Source: Dactylorhiza incarnata (Eukaryota; Streptophyta; Magnoliopsida; Asparagales; Orchidaceae). From it: a stretch of DNA of 64,000 nt. The notes below the pieces were generated by a model that did no database searches, had not been told where the DNA came from, and saw only the letters and a list, made by a program, of their open reading frames with translations. The number at the start of each line of letters is the position of its first letter. Position 1 is the stretch's first letter. Made by a program: the position numbers and the translations under genes. Location of the stretch: positions 3,348,001 through 3,412,000 of the forward strand of contig JAWHQI010000273.1 in NCBI GenBank assembly GCA_033032865.1, in the 5' to 3' direction. Shown piece after piece: positions 10,726 to 20,487 of this stretch.

Positions 10726-11326
10726 TGGTGTAGGATACCTAAGCATAAAAAGTTTTTGAATAACTTAAGGCTTAAGGGTCAGAAATTATAGAAAATTTAT
10801 TGTTCTATTTGAAAACATTTAATCATAAATTATATTGTTTTCTTCTTCTTTTAAAAATACATTTGGGCAATTCTGATTCCTAAATTTTGATTTAAATAGG
10901 ATTTTAATGAAATGAATTGCTAGCTGTTATTGGATTCTAGGAATTTTAAAATAAAAAAGACAATGCCTAATACCTTCTTTCTATAGAATCCCCTTAATCA
11001 GAAGAGACTCACACTTAGTGCTTTGATCATTTCTGATCTATGCAATCTGAGTAGAATGCTCAACTAGATTTTGGAGAAAATCTCGAAGAATGTGAAGTTT
11101 ATCTGACTTTGTTTTAAGATAGAAAATTCCAAAGAATCATATAACTACTTATTTAGTTATAAAAGTTATAAAATAGATAAAAGAAAATGCCTTATAATTA
11201 GATATTTTGGCCTTTTTATCTCATTGAAATATAAATTTGAAAATTTATTTTGATGTTGCTGATTATAAAATTGTTCTTTTTCTTTAAAAGTTTGTTTAAA
11301 CTTATCAGCCTTAATTAACTTATTTT
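10726..11326. other. Element C non-coding interior
   Basis: About 600 bp of AT-rich sequence between the PPT and the gag remnant. No domain, ORF or structured repeat is recognisable. It presumably replaces pol in this nonautonomous element. Confidence 0.5.
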
Positions 11327-12067
11327 CTAAACAAATAATTGTTCTGCTGATATTTTAAAATTTTCTTTAGGTTTGTCATATTCAGAAGATAAATTATTTA
11401 TTATTATTAATTCCTTTATTTCTTTGTCAGATTTTATTAAATCTGTATGTATTAACTTAAGATCTGATTGGTAATTTTTAGAGGTAGAGTTAGGATTTGA
11501 AATTACCTTTTCTGATTCAGATTCAGAATTTATTAAATCTGTACATGGTGAGTTGAAAACAGATTTAAAATCAGAGGTAGAAACAAATTTGAAGTCACCT
11601 CGATCTTTTACCTTTTCTGGTTCAGATTCAGCATCGGATATGTAGTATGAACCATATATGGCCATAATACAGAAATTTCTGGCCTTTTGTTCTTCTTCTT
11701 CTTCTTCACTTAGAGTAAGTGATGGTTCTGCATCAAAAGTATAGTTAGTGAAAGAAGTAAAGGTGGATTCATTTACCATCCTTGAGAGGGAGTTCTAGAT
11801 GGCCTTTGCTGAAGTGCAATCAGCCACTTTTTGAAGAATGTCTTTTGACATTGATGTAGCAAATATGTTCATGGCCATGACATCAACACTTTTCATCTTT
11901 TCTTGATCATCTGATGAGGAAATTAAAGATGGAATTCCTGTCAAAATGGAATTGTAAATTTCTTTATCTATTGCATTCATATATAATCTGATTCTAACTT
12001 GCCATAAAGGAAAACTATCCAAATTACATATAGGTGGATCTAAAATTGAAAAATCTGATTGTGCCAT
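11327..12067 (-). pseudogene. gag: Element C gag remnant
   Basis: Two same-frame minus-strand segments: 12067-11795 (90 residues, MAQSDF..DSFPLWQVRIRLYMNAID) and 11779-11327 (150 residues), separated by one in-frame TAG. The first resembles the N-terminus of SIRE/copia gag. The second resembles the acidic C-terminal part (TLSEEEEEEQKARNFCIMA), which normally lies some 150 residues further on. The middle of the capsid is therefore missing. No zinc knuckle is seen. Start chosen at the first ATG after the PBS. Confidence 0.68.
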
Positions 12068-12144
12068 TAACTTTTTTAGAAAAACCCTTTTTAAGAACTA
12101 GGTGATCGTTGTGATTCAGGTGTTAGCCTGTGTGAAATCAACTA

Positions 12145-12290
12145 CCCTCTAATACCAATTGAAAGTACAATTGAGTATCAGTTGCAAGTAATTGAGGTAA
12201 TTAACCTATCTCTGATACCAATTGAAAGTCAACTGATACCTCAGTTGAAGTTGATTGATATAATCAACCTGCTTTGATACCAATTGAAAG
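12145..12290 (-). repeat. Triplicated PBS / LTR-edge motif of element C
   Basis: ATACCAATTGAAAG occurs three times, at 12152-12165, 12215-12228 and 12277-12290, about 62-63 bp apart. Each is preceded by CTCTAAT, TCTCTGAT or CTTTGAT. On the minus strand each reads LTR end (CTTTCA), two bases, then TGGTATCA, the initiator-Met primer site. Only the last copy adjoins the full LTR; the other two lie inside the leader. Confidence 0.75.
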
Positions 12291-13938
12291 GAGTTTTTAG
12301 TTCTTAAATATTTTAAAGCTCTTGTTTAAGTTTATTTCAAAAGTAATGATATATATAAATATAAGTGTGCTGAGTGAGTAATAACAACAAATAGTAAGTA
12401 GGCAAAGTAATCACAGCACAGCAAAACAAAAATAAAACATAAAATAAAGCAAACATCCAGATGACAGAAGATATATAGTAGTTCCCCTCAACCTGGGTAC
12501 ATCTACTCTTCTACCCACTGGTAGGAATCCACTAGGAGGTTGTTGATCAGGTGCCTGATTTTGTTCAGGTGTCCACACACCACAGAGCTTTTGATCAGGT
12601 GCTCAAAAACAAGATGCAGGTTTTTGCTAAGGTGCCCTGTTACCGGGAGTTAACTTTTGAAGGGAGTTATAACCCTTTGTATAGGAGGGTAAAAAAAGAT
12701 ATCAAAAGGTTGAAGGTGTTATTCTCTTTGCTGGGAAGACTCTTGATGATGGTGTTAAAGAAAACTCCCCCTGTCTGATTTAGATTGATGATAGCTTGTG
12801 GAGGCTTCTTCTCTAGAATGCAATAACTCTTCTTCTCTTCTTTCAGTTTTGATCCTGAGCAAATAATGGTGATTGGTGTCTCAGAATGTATATGATCTGC
12901 AAATAAAGAGTTAGCAAAAAGAAGATAATATATATTAGATCTGCTTCTTTTTGCTCCTCTGTTTCTCTTCCTGTATCTTCCTTTTTCTGCCGCTAGCTGC
13001 TATCTTATTCTGTACAGCAATATGTTCTGTTCTATCTTCCTGCTTCTTTTCTCTGCTCTTCTCTGTATATTTATTCTGGAGAGCTTTCAGCTGTTTTGAA
13101 TTCTTGCTGTGCTAAAGAGGAAAGAGATAATGTCTCTTTTATTTCACAGATCCTCGAGCACATTACTTGCCGTCTTTAGCTTGCTGCAATGGCTTCAACA
13201 TTTAATGTTTTGCTGCAACGGCTCTATCATTTAATGCTTCAACGGCTGTATTGTTAAGTCAGCAATATATATATAGAAATAATAAATATTGCTTTAATAA
13301 AATCTGACAGCATATATATAAAATTAGTCGAGCTGAATGATATAAAAACAATGCAGCAGATATTTCGTCAAGCTAAGATTCAAGTTCGTCGACCTCAACA
13401 TTTGATTCATCGACCTGATCATTTAATTCATCATTCTGAACATCTGCTGAATATTTGTCAAACGCAGACTGGAGTTCGTAGAACAGACGGATCCGTCGAC
13501 CGATGAGATGGGCTGGATCATCGACCGCTGAATATTGAGCTGTTCGTCGAACGCAAACTTGAGTTCGTCGAACGCATGATATATTTTGTCGAGTGCTGCA
13601 CATAGACAAATTCTTTGACAGCTGAGATTTGAGCTGTTCGTCGACCGCTGAACCGCTGAGACGGGATCGTCGAACGCTGAACCGCTGGATTTCGTCGAGA
13701 GAAGAATGAATACCATTCATCGAGCGTAGAGCGCTGTTCGTCGAATGCAGGTAGCCGTTCGTCGAACGCAGAGAACATATGTAAATTTTATTCTTCTCTT
13801 ATTATTTCAGCCTATTAATTATATCTCTTTTTAGCCTTCTTTCTTAATGGGATTTAATCTAAGTTATAAAATATATTATGATAGAAACATAGACATTAAA
13901 GGTGGATCCTAACTCAAATCAAAACTAAGGTTCCAACA
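12285..13938 (-). repeat. Element C 5' LTR, complete
   Basis: A 1654-bp LTR from TGAAAGGAG to TTCCAACA on the plus strand. Its left edge is set by the PBS two bases away. Its right edge is set by the abrupt change to Athila gag at 13939 and by the other LTR end. The left 667 bp hold a block (ACCTGGGTACATCTACTC, near 12490) like the conserved region of other plant copia LTRs. The right part holds the GTCGA array. Confidence 0.78.
13377..13775 (-). repeat. GTCGA-rich sub-repeat array in C 5' LTR
   Basis: Second copy of the array at 10083-10495, with point differences that change individual CGTCGA cores (for example CGTCAA, CATCGA). Most changes look like transitions at CpG, as expected for methylated repeat DNA. 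Confidence 0.83.
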
Positions 13939-14673
13939 GACATCTCTGCCAATTGCTTTGTTAAGCGCTCAACTTGTAAATCACAATTTGAAGTAGCTTC
14001 TATTTCAAAAATTCTGGTCGGCTTGTTAGGCCGTGCTCGGGGCCAAATCCATTAATACGCATTCATGGACATTTCATCAAAAATATTTTGTACAACCTCT
14101 GTGATCTTTTTAATTAAAGTATCCCCAGTGTCTGCATCAATCATTTGCCTAGTTTGGAGATTCAAGCTATTATAAATAATGTGTACTTGTTTCCAAGTAG
14201 GAAGTGCGTGGTAAGGGCATGTACGCAAAATTTCCTTGAAGTGCTCCCATGTGTTATAGTGAGTCTCCGAGTCAATTTGCATAAATTACGCAATATCTAT
14301 ACGCATTTTAGCTGTCTTTGCAGGCAGAAAAGACTTAGTAAGAAATTTATCTCCTATATCAGCCCATATAGTGATGGAATCCTTAGGAAGGAGCCCAACC
14401 ACTGCCTGGCCTTAGACCGCAAAGAAAAAGGAAAAAGGCGTAATTAAATGACATCATCAGTGACTCCATCGATTTTGAAAGTTTTGCAAATTTCGAGAAA
14501 GTTAGAGATGTGAGAGATTGGATCTTCATCCAGTAGACCATCAAAGGCCACCGATTGTTGCACCATTTGTCTGATGTTAGACTTGATCTCAAAGTTATTG
14601 TTCACCAAAGCATGGGGGACAATACTTAACTGTGTGCCTTCCAGATTCGGCCGCACATAAAAGGACATGGTTC
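13939..14673 (-). pseudogene. gag: Athila-like gag, central and C-terminal part (copy 2)
   Basis: Minus-strand gag continuation downstream of the Copia-B insertion site. Recognisable blocks are NFEIKSNIRQMVQQS, GLLDEDPISHISNFLEIC, and a later ETHYNTWEHFKEILRTCP..HALPTWKQVHIIYNSLN block followed by TRQMIDADTGDTL. These match the capsid core of Athila-type gypsy gag in order. Several stops and a frameshift interrupt it. It ends at 13939 against the LTR of element C, which was probably inserted here. Confidence 0.82.
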
Positions 14674-15880
14674 TGTTGAAATTGTTGAAGTGGAGTGAAA
14701 GGGAGTCCGGCCGGTCTGAAGGATAGAGACAGCAGAGACCGCGCGGCCTGCGCTGGTGCTCTGGCGGTTTGGTTTTGCGATCTCTCCCTGCTGTTCTGGC
14801 GATCTGCTGTGATCGGCCAGTTTGCTTCTTGGTTTGGTCGTTGGTTCTAGTGACCTGTTGCGAGTTCTTCTGGTCTTGTTCTGGGCGGCCTGTTCTTAGT
14901 TGTCTGCAATGACCGGGAGGCTTGCTTGGGCTGTTCTGGCGACTTGGTTCAAGTCGGCCAGATGATTGTCTCTGCTTAGGTGATCTCAGGAAGGGTCGTC
15001 GCTGGGTCCGCGCGGCTTGTGCGCGACTTGCTGCTGACTTCGGTCTTGGACTGAATCTTGTCCAAGTGTTGTGTTCGCGTGGTCTGCTTTGTGAGACCGC
15101 TCGCGATCTGATGGGTGGTTACTGTATCCCGGTTTGTGCGGTGACGACATCCGGCCACCCACCTCTAAATAGGGGTCCATGGCCCGTCATTCCTAAAAAG
15201 AATTGTAAGAACAAGAGCCCGGATTGTTTCTTGCGGACTCAAGTTTTGAGGTCGCGCGACTTGGTTGCGAGTTAACCGTTGTTGTGTTCGCAGGTTTGCT
15301 GTCAGCAGGGTGCGGTCTCCTTCCTTGGTGATTTCCGGTGGCTTGAATAAACAGTTCGTTTGCGGTCTGTCAGCGAACTGTTTTATTGTGTTCTTGTGCT
15401 GTTCGCAGCGAGCTCAGCGATCAGGAGACTTTCAGCGGTTAGGAAATCAGAGTTGCGGTCTGGTGACAGTTTCAGTTCTTTGTTCAGTTCAATAAAGCTT
15501 CAGTCCGTGAGGTCTGGGATTGCGGTCTGGCAGTGCAGGTTGTCTGCTTCTGTTCGTGCGGTCTCAAGGTGTTTCTGCGGTCTGACTGTGCAAGCGGTCT
15601 GGGAGTACAACAGAGCAAGCCGGGCGTCCTGAGCCTTTTTTACGGTCTGTGCGGTCTCTGTTTTGGCAGACCGCCAATTTCAATTTTGGTGTGTTTTTTG
15701 TTCTTCTCATCTCCGTGATTCTTATGAATCATGTCTCGCCATGTATACCTCGAAGTGTAAAGCAGTTTTGTTTCAATAAAGATTTCTTGTGTTGCTGTTT
15801 TGGCATTGTGGTTGTTTGGCTATAACTCTTGTTGATATAATTCCTGCTTACTCCTAAACGGTCTTTCAAAAATTTTAACA
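14674..15880 (+). repeat. Copia-B2 5' LTR
   Basis: A 1207-bp LTR (TG..CA), the same length as both B3 LTRs, preceded by the GGTTC target site (14669-14673). The TATA position reads TCTAAATA at 15164-15171, as in the B3 5' LTR, whereas the B3 3' LTR has TATAAATA. It groups with the 5' LTR of B3 at diagnostic sites. Confidence 0.93.
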
Positions 15881-16010
15881 TGGTATCAGAGGGAGGTTTC
15901 TGGAGTGGATAAGCAGTGATCAACTAGAGTTGCCATCGTCTTTGTGAAGAAGACACCACATAGATTGCCATGGAAGGTGGATACGCAAGAGGTCTTGGTA
16001 TTGAACTCCT
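15881..16010 (+). pseudogene. gag: Copia-B2 PBS and gag stub
   Basis: PBS TGGTATCAGAGGGAGG at 15881-15896, then leader and an ATG at 15970 with 13 codons of gag (MEGGYARGLGIEL). Sequence jumps at 16010/16011 into the S1 LTR. Compared with copy 3, bases equivalent to 44816-52247 are missing. Confidence 0.9.
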
Positions 16011-16285
16011 GCTATATATGAGTCCCGTCAACATTCCTTTCTCAACGATGCTACCTTCTTGACACTATTTCCATTTATGTATATACTACTTGCCAGAGGT
16101 AGCGATTGCGCGCAGCGATAACAAACAGAGCGTCGTAATGATAGCGAATCGTCGTCTTTCTTTTTTGTATTCATAGGGGCTTGAGCACTGAAGTTCCTGC
16201 ACATTATAAACACATGTCAAGTATGATCAAATACAATGAGATTTGTTATTATCAAACCAAGATATGTGAAAAGCGTGTTCCAACA
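16011..16285 (-). mobile_element. S1 LTR, right-end fragment (copy 2)
   Basis: The last 275 bp of the S1 LTR, beginning GCTATATATGAGTCCCGTC and ending TTCCAACA. The rest was lost in the deletion that fused it to Copia-B2 gag. Confidence 0.85.
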
Positions 16286-18809
16286 AACTCCACCTTATGA
16301 TAATAACAAATCCACTTAGAAAGAATTACTTCAATTATAAGAAATGTGCTTATAGTTAATGATAAGCGTGGTAGTATGGAATGGTGCATATGCTCCCTCT
16401 ATATGAATGATCCCCCTACATCAAAGCTTCCTATAAATTTGACTCACCTTAAATGTGTGAATTCCTTTCAAAAGAAGGTGGAGAGAAAGGGAATGACCAT
16501 AAGAAAGATTTATGATACCACATGGTGAAGGAATAAAAGAAATTTTAGTTGAAGGAATGAAGTATCAATAGATTACTACACAAGACCACTTGTTGGTTAA
16601 TACAATATCTATGATCGAGCTTACAAGTAGTTAAGTAAAGTGGAAAGCATGTTTCAAGATTTAAAAAAAAAATGAACATCTATATATGAGTTTTAAGCAT
16701 AGTAAATGATTAAGAATTGTAGTCTAGTAGAAATATATGTTTTTTCAAGTTGATGAAAAAGATCAAAATATCACTTGTTATCAAACTATAATAGCACTTA
16801 TTTAGAGGGTAAATAAGCAAGATTGAGCATACAAGGCATAGTAGAAGATTAGTTCAAAATACATAAGCACTCTTAAAATAAACATCTTTTTTGAAATTTG
16901 CAATCATAGAGAGTAAATAAGAGTGGTTGTTTTTGAAATAAGATGTTTGTGATTTTGAAATACATGATATGCTTTGGTAGACAAAGTAATTCAAGCATGA
17001 TTTGATTTATCAAGACAAGATAGAAAGATACAGTATTTTAAATTCTTAATGCAGGCAGACTTAAACATTATAGAGATCATGCAGTGATATTTAGTGCATC
17101 TACTAAAGAGTTTAGAAAGAAATTTAGATATGCATTATAATCCAATACTCATGAGTAGATGGTTTATAAGAGATAATGATGTGTGCAATTAGTGTTTTGG
17201 ATAAGAGTATTCAAATGATTTAATCATAATACATGACATGTATAATGGAATCAACACAACATTATTGAAATGTGTTTTTAGAATTACTTCCACCCACAAA
17301 GGTATATTTGGTTTTAATGCACATAGAAATTGTACAACTCCCAAGGTGCTCTGCACACACAATGCTCATTAAGACTTATCAGGGTGAAAAGTAGTGCTTG
17401 GGGATCACTTATCTTTTCTCTCTCTTTTATTTATTTGTCATTCAGTGTAAAAGAAGAAGTGGTGTATATAGGAGGTTGCACAAGACAATTTACAATTCTC
17501 TCCAAGATGCTCAACCTCGCAATGCTCATTAATACTTATCAAGAGGGTGAGTAGTTCTTGGTGTAGTTACCTTTGTCATTTATTCATTTGAATTTTAGTT
17601 TAGTGACAAAGGTCTCCAAATAAACTTATTTTTCAAACATAGATTTTTGAATTAAAACACACTTCTTAAAATATGGGTGCATGAAAGAGATTTTTATTGT
17701 GGTTTGGGTAAACTAATGACACATTTAATAATATTAAGTTATTACACTACACAACCATACAAGAGTAAGATTAAAGTCATATGTATATTACCAAAGATGT
17801 GAGTGAGTAAACCATTATATATAAAACATTACTCATACTTAGAGGCATGCTAAACAATCCTACATATTATTTCTATCATCATTTTCCTTGCACATTACAA
17901 GATAACGTTCAATGCATGACACAAAACAATATTTAAGAAACTTGAAATTAGAATTTAACATTGTCTTTTAATCTTGAAGAGATAAACCTAATCATCCTTG
18001 AATCATTTCAATGAATAACAGTTTTTATAGATTTTTGAAATTTTAGACAAATACAAAATAGTAAACACACATAAAAAAACATATTTTTGTCCTTTGAAAT
18101 TGTTTTTGAAATTTTGTATTAGTATTTAAAATATAAATATTTTTCTGGAAAATATAGAAGGCTTTAACAAGTCGATCATTAAATGATATTCTATGCCAGA
18201 GAAGGTGTAAAGGAAAAATAAAAAATATTGATTTTATGCTACCGCCAACGCTAGTATTATCGTGTGGCGCTAGAACCAGAAATTTTGTGTTTTGCTTAGA
18301 AAACATGATTTTTGATAATTTTTCTTTCTGATTTTTCTTGATTCTTGTTTTCTAAGATAAGCGACACTAAGTACTTTAAAGTATTTTTAATAATAGTGTG
18401 AAAGATGCGTATAAAAGATTTTTGTGTTAAGGTGTCAAAATACTCTTTCAAAATACTTATGTTGCTCAAAATTATTAAAAGTCAATAAGATAACATTTAA
18501 GAACAAAATATGCTCGAGTGAAATGATCACAAAGAGTGAAATAGTTTTCATGCAATGTATATAATATTAGTATGTCTAAGATCAAGATACCTTAACTATA
18601 TGTCCACACTCTAATCCCATACTAAGTGACGATGGGCATGTAGAGTTGCGCACATGCCGTAGGTTGGGGGTGTTAATCCCATATGCATACAAATGACGAC
18701 ACTCAACCTAGTTCTATTTCCCCCCAGTGCCTCGCAAGTCCCCACTGGAACCCTCCCCGTTTAAGGACAAAACATGACTTAGAGGTTTGGTCTCTAATGC
18801 ACATAATCC
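16286..18809 (-). mobile_element. S1 3' non-coding region (copy 2)
   Basis: Near-identical to 2855-5381 and 52522-55048. AT-rich, with the CAATGCTCATT blocks (about 17359 and 17521), the CpG-rich dyad near 18240-18275, and the AATCC target site (18805-18809) of Copia-A2. No credible gene. Confidence 0.65.
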
Positions 18810-19807
18810 TGTTGAAATTATTGAAGTGAAGTGGAAGGTGGCCGGCGGTGTGTTTATTGGTGACCGCAGAGACCGCACGGTCTCTGTGCCGGTTTGGTCT
18901 CTGGAGGTCTGCTGTGATTGGCCAGTTTGTTCAAACCGGGCGGTCTGTTCTTGAGTAACCGCTATGACCGGGCGGCTTATGCAGGTTGATATAGAGACTT
19001 GTCTAAGGTTGGCCAGATGTTCTTGGTTTGCTCTAGGCGGTCTAAGGAAGGAGTGATCCATGTCCCCGCGGCTTGTGCGCGGTCTGCTGCTGATTTGTGG
19101 TCTTGGACATGATGTTGTCCAAGTGGTGTGATCGTGCGGTCAATTATGTGAGACCTCTTGCGATCAGATGGGTGGTGACTGTACCTCTCTTGCGGTGGTG
19201 ACGACATCCGTTCCCTCGCCTATACATAAGGGTGCAGGTCCCGTCATTAATAATGAGAACTGTTTGCGGCCAGTAGGTTGCGGTCTCCTTCCATGGTGAT
19301 TTCCCAGTGGCTTGAATAAATAGTTCGACAGTGGCTTGTCTGCGGACTGGTTTATGTTGTTCTTGTGCTATTTGCAGCGAGCTCGGCGATCAGGAGACCT
19401 TTTGTGGTTAGGCGATCTGGGTTGCGGTCTGGCGATAGCTTCTGTTCTCTGTTCAGTTCAATAAGCTCCAGTTCGTGCAGTCTGAGGTGGCGGTCTTGCA
19501 GTGCAGGTCATCTTGCCTGTATTCTATTCGTGCGGTCTCAGGACAAGCTGGGCGGTCTATGGAGTGCAGCGGTCTGTACGGTCTCTGCTTTGTCAGGTCG
19601 CTAGATTTGTGTTTTGTGGTGTGTTTTGTTCTTCTCTCCTTCGTGATTCTTATGAATCATGTCTCGCCATGTATGTCTCGAAATGTAATGAAGCTTTATG
19701 ATTCAATAAAGACTATTGTGTTGCTGTTTGGCATTGTGGTTGTTTCGCTATAACTCAGTTGATGCAACTCCTGCTTACTCCTAAACGGTTCATCAAAAAT
19801 TTTAACA
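18810..19807 (+). repeat. Copia-A2 5' LTR
   Basis: 998 bp, TGTTGAAATT to TTTTAACA, directly followed by the PBS TGGTATTAGAGG at 19808. GCGGTCT motifs throughout. The TATA site is mutated to TATACATA (19221-19228). Confidence 0.93.
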
Positions 19808-19896
19808 TGGTATTAGAGGTAGGTTGTTGGAGTGGATAAGCAGTGTTAAACTTGAGTTTCCATCGCCTTTGTGAAGAAGAAACCACATAGTTGGCC

Positions 19897-20487
19897 ATGG
19901 AAGATGGATACAGAAGAGGGCTTGGTATTGAACTCCTCACATCGACTAAGTTCAAGAAGTGGAAGTCGTGTATGGAGAGTTACTTGCTTGGCGAGGATCT
20001 ATGGGATATAGTTAGAGGAGAAGACACACAAGAAGTACATCTAGCAGGAGATAATATGGACGAGGAGAGACTTTGGAGGAGGACTAATGCAAAGGCAGAG
20101 TTCACACTCAAGAGGGCTATTTCACCAGAGCTATTCGATCACATCATTGGATATAAATCTGCTGCTGAGATTTGGACGTCTTTGGATGGGCTGTTCAATA
20201 AGAAGAATATAGCTCGGCTACAGTTTCTTGAAAATGAGTTGGCAAAGGCCTCTCTAGGTGATCTTTCCATCTCTACTTTCTTTCTCAAGATGAAGAACCT
20301 CACAGCAGAGAATTCTGCATTGGACCCTGATGAGCCCATCTCGGAGGCAAAACTGAAGAGGCATATCATCCGCGGGTTGCGGAAGGAGTACCTTGCCTTT
20401 GTGATGTCAGTTCAGGGTTGGGCAAATCAGCCATCTCTGTTGGAGCTAGAAAACTTACTTGCTTCGCAGGAAAGTTTGGCAAGATAG
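19897..20487 (+). CDS. gag: Copia-A2 gag (UBN2-like capsid)
   Basis: 196 residues from ATG 19897 to a TAG. Same capsid core as A1, with the LLGEDLWDIV version that agrees with Copia-B. The TAG stands where B3 has CAG, immediately before MAGISISGG, so the frame continues without shift into the zinc knuckle and protease. The stop is thus a nonsense mutation in a single Gag-Pol frame. Shared by all A copies. Confidence 0.86.
   Translation: MEDGYRRGLGIELLTSTKFKKWKSCMESYLLGEDLWDIVRGEDTQEVHLAGDNMDEERLWRRTNAKAEFTLKRAISPELFDHIIGYKSAAEIWTSLDGLFNKKNIARLQFLENELAKASLGDLSISTFFLKMKNLTAENSALDPDEPISEAKLKRHIIRGLRKEYLAFVMSVQGWANQPSLLELENLLASQESLAR

Larger units (their letters stand above)
9672..13938 (-). mobile_element. 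Element C: gag-only copia derivative (nonautonomous)
   Basis: LTR element in minus orientation. The right block 12285-13938 is its 5' LTR (1654 bp, TG..CA), next to a PBS (TGGTATCAAAG on the minus strand). The left block 9672-10658 is the 3' LTR, lacking 667 bp at its left side. The interior of about 1.6 kb encodes only gag remnants, with no protease, integrase or RT. This resembles nonautonomous elements carrying only gag (the TR-GAG type). The left edge abuts Copia-A1 with shared TGC at the join; the right edge abuts Athila gag. Confidence 0.8.
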
